Origin: CAZKRU01 sp964555235
GTDB taxonomy: Bacteria; Verrucomicrobiota; Verrucomicrobiia; Methylacidiphilales; CAMAQI01
Assembly: GCA_964555235.1 (NCBI GenBank)
Contig: CAZKRU010000043.1
Coordinates: forward strand, 1 to 36,318
Length of the DNA: 36,318 bases
Direction of reading: 5' to 3'
How positions within the stretch are numbered: position 1 is the first letter of the stretch; every line of letters begins with the position of its first letter. This document shows positions 16,415 through 24,051 of this stretch, in pieces. The notes below the pieces were generated by a model that had not been told where the DNA came from, searched no databases, and worked only from the letters and a program-made list of their open reading frames with translations. The position numbers and the translations under genes were made by a program.

Positions 16415-17898
16415 AGATTTTAGAGAAATATCACGCCTTTTTTTTCCGGATTGATCCGAGGAATTTGGGGTTATTTCGGATTTTATTGGGGATTCTGTTG
16501 ATTGTGAATTGGTTTGTTCGTTGGCCGGATATTCCGGTATTTTATGCAGATACCGGTATTTTTCCGATTTCATCTGGATTGCCTCGTGGGGGCGGTACTT
16601 GGCATTTTTGCATATTGGATTTTGTAAGTTCGGTTCCGATGATGCGTGTAGCTTTTACCTTCGGACTTGGCGCATACATTGCATTTTTGCTCGGGTGGTA
16701 CACGCGGTGGGCAACTCTGGCGACGATGATTTTTTTTGCAGGAGTTGTGAATCGGAATTTTCTTATTGCTCATGGAGGAGACACGGTTGCAATTTCCGTG
16801 TTGATTTGGTCATGTTTTTTGAATCTTGGTCAGTGTTATTCGATTGATGCCATGCTTGGTCGGGTTCCTGTTCCGAATGGCCCAACGCTGGCTCCATTTT
16901 TTCTTATGGCGCAAGTCGCTGTTGTTTATCTTTCAACTGCATTTGCGAAATTTGGCGATAATTGGAGAGACGGCACGGCTCTCTATTACGCATGGAACCT
17001 TGAAAATTTCAGCACTGGACTGGGACAATGGTTGGTTCATGTTCTTCCTCTGTATTGGATCAAGTTTCTGACGTGGACGGCGCTGGTCATGGAGTGGACG
17101 ATCCCGATATTCTTTTTTGTTCCGATCTTGCAGCCGCATTTAAGGAGAGTCGGAATCGTTTTATCGATTTTATTGATGATACCGATTTGGGCAACCATGG
17201 CGGTCGGAGATTTCCCTTTGATTCTTTTAGTTTGCAGTGTGTTGTTTCTAAGCAGTCAAGATTGGGCGTTGCTTGAAAAACGCTTTCCAAAGCTTCGTTC
17301 GGAACGTGCAAGCGTCAGCATCCCCACTGAATTATGGAAACCACGAGAAGCTTTTGTGATTGTGATTGGCGCGGCATTCACCCTGCAATGCTTCAATTAT
17401 AATTTTACAGAACGTCTAAAAATGGAGCCGCTTTGGACTCCCAGCTATCTGCGTGCGTTGGTTTCGGTCATGCAATCTCGTCAAAATTGGAAAATGTTTG
17501 CGGCTAATCCCATGAAGAGTGATGGCTGGTATGTATTTGAAGGAACTACCATGTCTGGACAGAAAGTAGATCCTTGGAGGGATGGCATGCTCAGCTATGA
17601 GAGACCTTCCTTCGAATCAGAGCAGCGAGGGCGGTTCTGGATGAAGTATTACGAGAAAATGTGGAGGCCATCGAACATGGCCTACAGGAAATATTGGGCC
17701 GAATATGTGGTCAGGAATTATAATCGTGATAAAACTAAGTCCTCTCGTTTGAAATGGTTGAAGATTATTTATTTTGAGGAATACAATCATTCCCCCGAAG
17801 AGAGTCTTCATAAAACAATTACATCACAGATTATTTATGAGGCGGATGTGAGCAATATTTCCGAAGAGCCTGGAGATGAGGAGCTTCCGGAATTTTAA
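16411..17898 (+). CDS. HTTM-domain (vitamin K-dependent carboxylase-like) membrane protein
   Basis: The protein has many membrane helices beginning RIDPRNLGLFRILLGILLIVNW, then WPDIPVFYADTGIFP and an AHGGDTVAISVLIW segment. This is the pattern of HTTM-domain proteins, the bacterial relatives of gamma-glutamyl carboxylase. GTG 16411 is preferred because it gives a 4-base GTGA overlap with the preceding stop, as in most junctions of this operon, with AGGA 7 bases upstream; ATG 16381 in the same frame is possible. A soluble region of about 190 residues follows the last helix. Most bacterial HTTM proteins lack a proven reaction, so carboxylation is not claimed. It is the last gene before a likely promoter at 17935. 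Confidence 0.75.
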   Translation: MKILEKYHAFFFRIDPRNLGLFRILLGILLIVNWFVRWPDIPVFYADTGIFPISSGLPRGGGTWHFCILDFVSSVPMMRVAFTFGLGAYIAFLLGWYTRWATLATMIFFAGVVNRNFLIAHGGDTVAISVLIWSCFLNLGQCYSIDAMLGRVPVPNGPTLAPFFLMAQVAVVYLSTAFAKFGDNWRDGTALYYAWNLENFSTGLGQWLVHVLPLYWIKFLTWTALVMEWTIPIFFFVPILQPHLRRVGIVLSILLMIPIWATMAVGDFPLILLVCSVLFLSSQDWALLEKRFPKLRSERASVSIPTELWKPREAFVIVIGAAFTLQCFNYNFTERLKMEPLWTPSYLRALVSVMQSRQNWKMFAANPMKSDGWYVFEGTTMSGQKVDPWRDGMLSYERPSFESEQRGRFWMKYYEKMWRPSNMAYRKYWAEYVVRNYNRDKTKSSRLKWLKIIYFEEYNHSPEESLHKTITSQIIYEADVSNISEEPGDEELPEF

Positions 17899-17913
17899 TT
17901 TTTGTAATGACGT

Positions 17914-17938
17914 TCAATCGTCACAACGTTGCGATTGA
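17914..17938. promoter_or_regulatory. Inverted repeat overlapping a -35 element (possible operator)
   Basis: TCAATCG at 17914-17920 and CGATTGA at 17932-17938 form a perfect 7-bp inverted repeat. Between them lies the palindrome CAACGTTG at 17924-17931. The right arm overlaps a TTGACA. This is what a repressor site near a promoter might look like; no regulator gene is adjacent. Confidence 0.35.
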
Positions 17939-17964
17939 CAAAAAAATGACATCAAAGTAGCTTC
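17935..17964 (+). promoter_or_regulatory. Possible sigma70-type promoter for the Cys-peptide cluster
   Basis: A consensus TTGACA lies at 17935-17940, and a weak -10 candidate TAGCTT at 17959-17964 is 18 bases further on. The site is 30 bases before the peptide start at 17993 and separates the long operon from the second gene group. The -10 match is poor, so support rests mainly on the -35 and on position. Confidence 0.35.
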
Positions 17965-17992
17965 ATGTTCAAATTAAAACCGGAGTAAATTT

Positions 17993-18172
17993 ATGAAACA
18001 GTCAATTTTCAAAGGAATCGTCGGGTATATCGTTTGTTTGCTCTGTTTCGTGGCTATTTTGGGAGCCGTCGAAACGAAGCCAACGGTTGCAACGCAATCG
18101 AAGATGAAGACCTTGGATGATGCTGGGGATTGTACCTGTACCTGCACCGATACAGCTAGTGCTTCCGAGTAA
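17993..18172 (+). CDS. 59-residue exported peptide with CTCTCT motif
   Basis: A short gene with GGAG 7 bases before its ATG. The product starts with a membrane or signal segment (IVGYIVCLLCFVAILGA), followed by a mature part of about 34 residues that ends GDCTCTCTDTASASE. Three cysteines alternate with threonines, and the DNA there is a nearly perfect 6-base repeat (TGTACC, TGTACC, TGCACC). I do not recognise the family. It could be a metal- or disulfide-forming peptide, a structural peptide, or a substrate for modification. It heads a group with an RHS-like protein, a second cysteine-rich protein and a DUF1573 protein, and lies directly after genes for a rhodanese and a MauE protein. Confidence 0.6.
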   Translation: MKQSIFKGIVGYIVCLLCFVAILGAVETKPTVATQSKMKTLDDAGDCTCTCTDTASASE

Positions 18173-18204
18173 CGGCCTCTTAATATTGGGACGACAAGGG
18201 TTTG

Positions 18205-19434
18205 ATGAAATCGAGGCGATACAAATCCGGTGCGTTGGCGATGGGATTGTTCACCTTGGTTTTAATGCAGGCCAATCGCTTAGTTGGCTGTGGGATAGAC
18301 TGGCAAGTTCCTCAGAATCATTTTGATGGAGTCAACGAATACGGTTTCGTCAGTTATTGGGAACAAGTTGGAGTGTTGGAGATTGATGAAACGACAAAAT
18401 TCCCATTGGTGATGGGATTTCGTTCGGATCGAGAGTGGAGTTCTGCCTATTTGGGGCACGGTTGGATACTGGCAATGCTGGACTCGAGCTTTGTTCAGGT
18501 GAATGAAAAGCAGTTTACGATGATACAGCCGGATGGTTTAACTCGAAGGTTCTATCGGGATAAACCCGAGGATACGATTCTTCGTGCGGGAGAAGGATGG
18601 AAAGCGGAGATCCGGGAAGACGTTGTCACAGCTTGGGCAGACTGTGGTTGGAAGTTGGTCTACAATAAGGGGAAGCTGAGTTCAATTTCGACTCCAAAAA
18701 ATAAGACCATCAATTTAGAATACACTGGCGGACGAGTGTCAGAAGTAAAAGAGGGTTCGTCGACATTGTTGAAGGTTGATGTCAATCCTAACACAAACCA
18801 GGTCACTGGGTTTACTGCTCAGGGTAAAAACTACAAAATAGAGCAAGATCGCCGCCCCAGAGTGCAGATGGTTAATGGCCAGAATTTGATTGGGGGGATG
18901 GATTCATCATTGAGTAAATTGATTTTCCCCAACGGTCATCAAAAGAGTTACGAATTTGCAGTGGATCAAAAAATTGAGCCTACATTGAAAATTACTGATA
19001 GTGGAACGGTGAGAAGTTTTTCATGGAATCCCTCTACGAAATTAATTAAAACTGACAATGATTGGACGTACAAGATCACGCCGAATGGGGAAAATCCTCT
19101 AGCAAACGCTGCCATCGGTAGGAAAAATGCAAAGGGTCAAGAGGAGTTTTGGTACCGCGATGCGCGAAAGGGTAGGGAGGAGTCTCACGAGTTGGATGGA
19201 ACGGTTCGGATTGAGTCTTGGTTTGTGAACGGCATTCTTCAAGGTAAAGTTAGAAAAGTTCAAATCAGAAATAAAGATTTGGTTATGGACCAAAAATTTG
19301 AATATAATGAAAGCGGCCAAATAATTCGTAAAAGTATTGGTAATATATTGACCGAATACGATTCGATTGGCAGAATATTCAGAGTATTTGATACTGCAAG
19401 TCAAAAAATTATTTGGGAAAATATATACAAGTGA
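18205..19434 (+). CDS. RHS/YD-repeat-like exported protein
   Basis: ATG 18205 with AAGGG five bases upstream is chosen over TTG 18202. The 409-residue product has an N-terminal hydrophobic segment ending LVGC, which could be a lipobox, although an Asn-Arg pair just before it makes this uncertain. The rest reads as YD-type beta repeats: NLEYTGGRVSEV, KLIFPNGHQKSYEF, KFEYNESGQIIRKS and LTEYDSIGRIFRVFD. The beginning (YWEQVGVLEIDE, FPLVMGFRSDREWSSAYLGHGW) resembles the lead-in domain of RHS proteins. There is no RHS core cleavage motif and no toxin tip, so it is a short RHS-like surface protein and not a polymorphic toxin as far as can be seen. Confidence 0.65.
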   Translation: MKSRRYKSGALAMGLFTLVLMQANRLVGCGIDWQVPQNHFDGVNEYGFVSYWEQVGVLEIDETTKFPLVMGFRSDREWSSAYLGHGWILAMLDSSFVQVNEKQFTMIQPDGLTRRFYRDKPEDTILRAGEGWKAEIREDVVTAWADCGWKLVYNKGKLSSISTPKNKTINLEYTGGRVSEVKEGSSTLLKVDVNPNTNQVTGFTAQGKNYKIEQDRRPRVQMVNGQNLIGGMDSSLSKLIFPNGHQKSYEFAVDQKIEPTLKITDSGTVRSFSWNPSTKLIKTDNDWTYKITPNGENPLANAAIGRKNAKGQEEFWYRDARKGREESHELDGTVRIESWFVNGILQGKVRKVQIRNKDLVMDQKFEYNESGQIIRKSIGNILTEYDSIGRIFRVFDTASQKIIWENIYK

Positions 19435-19441
19435 GTCAAAA

Positions 19442-19789
19442 ATGCTTAATTTTAATAAGAAGTATGTAGTTTTTTCGGTTTTATTTTTAATGTTGCTTGC
19501 TGCTGGTTATCTAGCAGCAGATACATGTTATAAAAAAACGAAAGTTTGTACGGATGTCACTTGTATAGCTGACGTTCAGGACGGATGTTCTGCTGTGTCC
19601 GGACGGAACCAGCTTGATACAAATTCAGGCTTTAGCAAGCCTACTGGTTTTGGAACGGGGTCGGCTTCTTGCGGTACGGCTACTGGTAATAAGAATAACA
19701 ATTGCTCTTCTTATGATACTGTTACTAGCTGTGGTACGAAAACCGCGCAATCTAAGTCTAACTGCGAACCATGTGATTCATCAAAGTGA
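19442..19789 (+). CDS. Cysteine-rich exported protein
   Basis: A 115-residue protein with a clear signal peptide (VVFSVLFLMLLAAGYLAA). The mature part holds nine cysteines, among them CYKKTKVC, VTC, DGC, SCGT, NNNC, TSCGT and NCEPC, and is rich in Ser, Thr, Asn and Gly. This looks like a disulfide-rich secreted protein. I do not recognise the family. The start lies 7 bases after the previous stop and the end overlaps the next gene as GTGA, so it is made with its neighbours. Base composition is more AT-rich than in the operon before 17.9 kb. Confidence 0.6.
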   Translation: MLNFNKKYVVFSVLFLMLLAAGYLAADTCYKKTKVCTDVTCIADVQDGCSAVSGRNQLDTNSGFSKPTGFGTGSASCGTATGNKNNNCSSYDTVTSCGTKTAQSKSNCEPCDSSK

Positions 19790-20691
19790 TAAGAGTCTTT
19801 AAATTCATATTTGCATGTGTCAATCTCATATTAATTGGAGAGATTTTTCATATTGCTGCAAGTGATGCTCAGTTACTTGAAATGCCATTTAAAAAAATTG
19901 GTGACTTTAAGTCTATCCAATATGATTATACGCTTAAAGCGCGCTATTTTATGGGGGATGATCCTACCCCATTTGAGGGGACTACAGATGTTTCATTTAA
20001 GTATTCTAATGGTCGAATTTATAAGCAAGCCATTCTCCGTGATTCTGATAAAATTAAAGATACTAAACTAATTAAGGATTATGAATTTTCTTGGGATTTG
20101 AATGAGCTTAGGACCTACGAAAATGGTAACGTTTTTATTTCAAAAAAGCCCTATTACACATCCCTGTTGCTCTGTTATGAGCCCTTTTTCATGATGCAGT
20201 CCTACTTATTTTCACACAATGAATTAAGGGAGGCTAATTTGTTTTCTCTTTTGCATGATCTTGGGTCTCGTATGCCGGAAATTAAGTCTAGGGTGACCTC
20301 GCTTAAGGAGTCTGAAAACTTTGTTGATTTGGGATTTAGTGATCCTGCTTGGGATAAGGGAGTTGAAATTAGTTTTTCGAAAAAATATTTTTATCCTGTA
20401 AAAGTAGTTCGACGTACATCAAGTGGATTGGAGTCAATTGTGGAGGCTTCAGACTTTTTTGAATTTTATGCAGATGGGGTGAAATGTTGGCATCCTTCGC
20501 TGATTCGAGTTCTTAGAAAGAGGAAGGGCGGCTCTCAAGACAATTTAGAGTATAAAGTTGATAGAGAGACATTTAAAGTAAATCAAAAAATTCCTGATAA
20601 TGCTTTTGCGATTAAGCTCATGGATAGAGCGACATATATTATGAATCTGGATACGCAAGTTGAGTATAGGAATAATCAAGGAAAAGAATAA
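19786..20691 (+). CDS. Secreted protein of unknown function
   Basis: A GTG start inside a GTGA overlap gives a 301-residue product with an N-terminal signal segment (VFKFIFACVNLILIGEIF). The rest is beta-rich: FKSIQYDYTLKARYF, FEGTTDVSFKYSNGRIY, YEFSWDLNELRTYENG, FYPVKVVRRTSSG. This layout resembles lipoprotein-carrier (LolA/LolB-like) or outer-membrane-lipoprotein-sorting folds, but that is a guess from strand pattern. Translationally coupled to the cysteine-rich protein gene. Confidence 0.5.
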   Translation: MIRVFKFIFACVNLILIGEIFHIAASDAQLLEMPFKKIGDFKSIQYDYTLKARYFMGDDPTPFEGTTDVSFKYSNGRIYKQAILRDSDKIKDTKLIKDYEFSWDLNELRTYENGNVFISKKPYYTSLLLCYEPFFMMQSYLFSHNELREANLFSLLHDLGSRMPEIKSRVTSLKESENFVDLGFSDPAWDKGVEISFSKKYFYPVKVVRRTSSGLESIVEASDFFEFYADGVKCWHPSLIRVLRKRKGGSQDNLEYKVDRETFKVNQKIPDNAFAIKLMDRATYIMNLDTQVEYRNNQGKE

Positions 20692-20797
20692 GTATCGAAT
20701 TCGATATTAATATATGGAAAATGATATTTTCTGAGTCGCGCTTTTCGCATTTGTTAGAATTCATTAATAGCAGCTTAATTTATATATTTCTTTTTTG

Positions 20798-21838
20798 ATG
20801 GGTAATCGGAAGTCTGTATTGATGAAAAATCGACAAGTATTAGTGTTTTCTGTGATTGGTGTTTTGGTTTTTTTTCTTTATATTCAATCCCCAATATTAA
20901 GCATTTCTTCGGATTACGTTGAGCTTGGTTCGGTTAAATCTGGTAGCCAGATCGAGCGTACAATAAAGGTTAGAAATTTTGGAATTAAAACTCTTTACAT
21001 AAAAAACCTCTTCAAATCATGTAGTTGCACGGAAGTTTCAATATCAACGAGCAAGCTCTATCCGTTTCAATCTGCGGAAATAAACTTTAAGATTGATGTT
21101 GGATCTCCAAAGGAAATCCATGAAAAAATAATTCTTCAAACAAATTGCCCATTTCAAAAAAATAAAGAAATTGATATTTTTGGGATTTCAAAAGCTAATT
21201 TTGAAATAGACAGAAAGAATTTGTTTTTTTCTTTAAAAGAAAATGACATCGATAAGCAGCGTATAAACGTGATTTTTAATGAAAATGTTTTGGATGTTCG
21301 ATGTTTTGAGAGCGACCGAAACCCTTTTCGGACGACAAAAATAAATATCGCAGTTCGTGATCGGGAGTGCATTTTGCTTGTCGAAAATTTAAAAAAAATT
21401 CCACTTGGAAAATACAGGACCAATATCATTCTTGAGGCTAAAAAAGTGGGTGGTGAATTGATTCGAATTAAAATACCTGTTTTTTTTCAAGTGAAGGGCG
21501 ATTTTTCTGTGGTTCCTGAAAATGTTTTTTTTGAGTATTTTGATGGAAAGGGTGGTGATATAAGGTTGCTCTTGAAAGGTGGCGTGAAGGCGTCTTTTGC
21601 GGAATTGTGGCCCTCAAATATTCCTGGTGTGAGGGTGGAACTGGTAAGAAGTAATGAGGTGCATTTGATTGTTGATCCTGATAAGAATCAGAGAGTTTTA
21701 GATTCTAGTCTATTTTTATTTGAGGATAAAAATGAAATTCCACGAATAGTCGTTCCGGTTGTTGGTTATATGGGGTCTCAAATTAATATTTTGAATGATC
21801 CCCGCCCGGTGCAAAAAGATAAATCCACCGGTCAATAA
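20798..21838 (+). CDS. DUF1573-domain exported protein
   Basis: About 346 residues with an N-terminal membrane anchor (VLVFSVIGVLVFFLYI). It is followed by SDYVELGSVKSGSQIERTIKVRNFGIKTLYIKN and CSCTEVS (Cys75, Cys77), the usual mark of DUF1573: an Ig/ASH-like beta fold with a CxCT motif. A second Ig-like region (ENVFFEYFDGKGGDI) follows. ATG 20798 follows TTG 20795; ATG 20822 is also possible, and none has a good ribosome-binding site. DUF1573 proteins are extracytoplasmic and of unknown role; the CxC motif fits the cysteine theme of the cluster. Separated by 106 bases from the gene before. Confidence 0.7.
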   Translation: MGNRKSVLMKNRQVLVFSVIGVLVFFLYIQSPILSISSDYVELGSVKSGSQIERTIKVRNFGIKTLYIKNLFKSCSCTEVSISTSKLYPFQSAEINFKIDVGSPKEIHEKIILQTNCPFQKNKEIDIFGISKANFEIDRKNLFFSLKENDIDKQRINVIFNENVLDVRCFESDRNPFRTTKINIAVRDRECILLVENLKKIPLGKYRTNIILEAKKVGGELIRIKIPVFFQVKGDFSVVPENVFFEYFDGKGGDIRLLLKGGVKASFAELWPSNIPGVRVELVRSNEVHLIVDPDKNQRVLDSSLFLFEDKNEIPRIVVPVVGYMGSQINILNDPRPVQKDKSTGQ

Positions 21839-21987
21839 TGAGATCTTATCACTTTCTGAAAAATGCGGCGAGAAAAAAAGAGTTGGGAAGTGGTTTTAGT
21901 CTTGTTTTTTGATGGGCTGAGTTAGAATTAGTTCAGTTCTTTGACAACGAAATAAAAGAGTTGCGTGGGGGTTGTTATTACAAAGTC

Positions 21988-23100
21988 TCATTTAGAGTTC
22001 CACCATTTCTCTCCTTCCTCTTTTCGCACCATCTTCCGATAATGTCTCATGGTGACTTGGGGATTTGTATGGCCCATTTGCAAGGCCGTCAAAGGAGCGT
22101 TTTCGAACGCCGCGAGGTGATAGGAGCCGAAAGAATGCCGGAGACCATTTGGAGGCCAATCTTTGAGTCTAGCGGTCTTTGCAAGGCGTGAACGCGAGCC
22201 TATTGCTTTCCGTTGCGACATCGCGACGACTGGTCCGTTTTTGCCAATCTTGGATTTTGTCAGTAGCAGTCGACAAGCGGGGAGAATTGAAACGATGCGT
22301 TCCCGCGTTTTACTGATTTCCTCTCGGACGTGAATTTCATTTCGATTCAAATCGATGTCTCGCCATTCGATACCTCCATGGTCACCAATTGAGCCAAAGA
22401 TTTCGGAGTTGCGAAGACCTGCAAATCCGCCCAGGGCTAGCATCAGGCGCTCTTGATGGGTGGCGTTGGCGAGCTTATCCGTCATTTGTTTCACCGTGAA
22501 GATTAAGGGCTTGAGAATCCCCACGGACGGTTTCTCAACGCTACGCATGGGATTGATCGCAAGATAGCGCCGGGCTTCTGCGAAGTTGAAGAGGCCCGCT
22601 AGGTGGGAGTGATAATTCCTCCGAGTGCGTTGTGAGCCTTTTAGGCCGCTCACCCAGGTCTCAAGTTCATCGGACGTGATTGTCGCGGCGACCCGCTTCC
22701 CGAATACCGATCGAATCCGGGAAAGGCGCGATGACATATCGGAAAGGTGTCGCGCACCGACTCCTTTCGCGCGCTTTGCGCTAATAAGCCGGTCAATGAT
22801 TTCGCTTATGGTTAAGGTTGTTCTTACCCTCGAATGTTTGAGTGCATCGGAAACAAGTGCTTCAAGAGCGTCCACTCCTCCTGCCTTATCAATGAGATTC
22901 ATCACCCGAGCGCGGGCTACCGGATCCAACCCTGAGAACATCGTTCCGGATTGATTGATTTCACGCTGGTGATCCCGAATCCAGTCACTTGCCTCAATTT
23001 TTGTCTTAAAAAACTCTTTTTTGCGCTTTCCTGTCGATGAGATCTCCGCAGGAACGTTTATCGCAAACCGTTTCCGGACCTCAATCCAATAAGGCTTCAT
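21988..23100 (-). CDS. Tyrosine-type site-specific recombinase (integrase)
   Basis: A 370-residue integrase. An SAM-like core-binding domain lies near 90-190 (TISEIIDRLISAKRAKGVGARHLSD...), then the catalytic domain: GLRNSEIFG with the first Arg, NGLRHSFGSYHL at 318-329, MGHT at 342-345, and the nucleophile Tyr354 in HYRKM. The first His of the HxLRH box is Asn318. The gene starts 200 bases from a tRNA 3' end at 23301, the usual layout for an integrase next to its attachment site. It should insert and excise the element on its left. The sequence is complete, so it may be active. Confidence 0.88.
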   Translation of the reverse strand: MKPYWIEVRKRFAINVPAEISSTGKRKKEFFKTKIEASDWIRDHQREINQSGTMFSGLDPVARARVMNLIDKAGGVDALEALVSDALKHSRVRTTLTISEIIDRLISAKRAKGVGARHLSDMSSRLSRIRSVFGKRVAATITSDELETWVSGLKGSQRTRRNYHSHLAGLFNFAEARRYLAINPMRSVEKPSVGILKPLIFTVKQMTDKLANATHQERLMLALGGFAGLRNSEIFGSIGDHGGIEWRDIDLNRNEIHVREEISKTRERIVSILPACRLLLTKSKIGKNGPVVAMSQRKAIGSRSRLAKTARLKDWPPNGLRHSFGSYHLAAFENAPLTALQMGHTNPQVTMRHYRKMVRKEEGEKWWNSK

Positions 23101-23237
23101 ACCTGACAGCTTATCATGTACTCAAATTGTACTCAATTTATTAATTTGAATGAAAAAACATGGATTAGAACGAGGTGAAATAAATAATTACATAAATACC
23201 TATTATAAATATACTTACAACAAAAAATATTGATAAT

Positions 23238-23273
23238 TAACGGCTTATGGAAGGGTTTTTAAAAATGCCGTTA
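23238..23273. repeat. Inverted repeat beside the tRNA fragment
   Basis: TAACGGC at 23238-23244 and GCCGTTA at 23267-23273 form a perfect 7-bp inverted repeat with a 22-base AT-rich spacer, directly before the T-arm of the tRNA fragment. It could be an arm-type integrase site or chance. Confidence 0.35.
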
Positions 23274-23301
23274 GCGGGTTCGAGTCCCGTTAGCGCTACC
23301 A
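23274..23301 (+). other. tRNA 3' end fragment; probable integrase attachment site
   Basis: GCGGG-TTCGAGT-CCCGT at 23274-23290 is a complete T-arm (5-bp stem, canonical loop). It is followed by seven acceptor bases TAGCGCT, discriminator A and encoded CCA ending at 23301. Upstream there is no matching acceptor 5' strand, D-arm or anticodon arm, so only the 3' part of a tRNA gene is present. Integrases often use such 3' ends as target and leave a copy at each side. Isotype cannot be told from this part. Confidence 0.7.
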
Positions 23302-23314
23302 TTCGGCGATGAAA

Positions 23315-23755
23315 TTACTTGGATTTGAGCGGCATTCCAGCCACTTCCTTTAACGAGGCGAGATCGCTCAGCTGATTTCCTGCGATGACTTCGACCTGCA
23401 AACCCGGCTTTACAAACTGTTTCACCCACGTTTCTTTGCTGCCGAAGAGGCGAAACGCTTGGGTCTGTTGATTGTCGACACCCCAGGTACAGCCGTCTTT
23501 ATCTTCCCAAAAGACGATGACATGGGTTCCTTTGGTTCCATTGCTGGCATCCCACCAGTTGAAGAAGAGGAATTGACCGAAATATTCAGTTTCAAAATAG
23601 AGCTGGGTTCGATACTCGATGGCGTAATCGAGACACTTTCCTTCGATAAATTTTCCTTTGATCGGCTTTCGGCTCAGGGCGACGGCGGGGTCGGTGAGAT
23701 CTCCCGCTACCAGAAGAGGGCTCATCGAAAGGAACAAGAGCGTCAAGTACTTCAT
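23315..23755 (-). CDS. Small secreted protein, unknown function
   Basis: ATG 23755 is chosen over the preceding TTG. The product has 146 residues with a signal peptide (MKYLTLLFLSMSPLLVAG). The mature part has a CLDYAIEYRTQLY segment and THVIVFWEDKDGCTWGVDNQ. The Cys, His and Asp in these parts recall transglutaminase-like or other papain-fold proteins, but the match is weak. It lies just outside the attachment site, in what is likely native chromosome. Confidence 0.6.
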   Translation of the reverse strand: MKYLTLLFLSMSPLLVAGDLTDPAVALSRKPIKGKFIEGKCLDYAIEYRTQLYFETEYFGQFLFFNWWDASNGTKGTHVIVFWEDKDGCTWGVDNQQTQAFRLFGSKETWVKQFVKPGLQVEVIAGNQLSDLASLKEVAGMPLKSK

Positions 23756-23823
23756 CAAAATGTTTCATTAAATTAACTCATTTGTCACATAAACGCAAAA
23801 ATTAGTTTCACTCGTTCGTCTCA

Positions 23824-23924
23824 CGCGGAGATCTCGTAAAGAACACGCAGGCCGTTTTTTCGCGCAGAGTCCGCCGAGAAAATTATTTTTGATCTCCGCG
23901 AACTCGGCGGACTCTGCGCGAGAA
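23824..23924. repeat. Large nested palindromic repeat
   Basis: An 18-bp perfect inverted repeat (arms 23861-23878 and 23903-23920, starting CGCGCAGAGTCC), extended by T/A pairs on its outer ends, encloses a 24-base loop. A second 10-bp inverted repeat, CGCGGAGATC at 23824-23833 and GATCTCCGCG at 23891-23900, is interlaced with it. It lies between divergent genes, so it is not a simple terminator. It resembles dispersed palindromic elements of the 'gcgcagagtccgccgag' type. Confidence 0.75.
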
Positions 23925-24051
23925 TAGAATTGGATGCGATCTGCTTGGATAATTGGCCCGTCCGGAGGTCTGGCCCCACCAAGGACCCGCATTGGTCTTT
24001 TTTCATCCTCGGACTTGCCAAATGGAAGCGCTTTATGCAGAGTGAGGACTT

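Noticed and set aside
18205..19434. RHS-like gene as a polymorphic toxin with immunity gene
   Set aside because: There is no RHS core cleavage motif or C-terminal toxin domain, and the next gene encodes an exported cysteine-rich protein, not a small acidic immunity protein.
21930..21987. TTCTTTGACAACGAAATAAAAG resembles a CRISPR leader
   Set aside because: No repeat array follows; the integrase gene end begins at once. The TTGACA in it has no acceptable -10 element.
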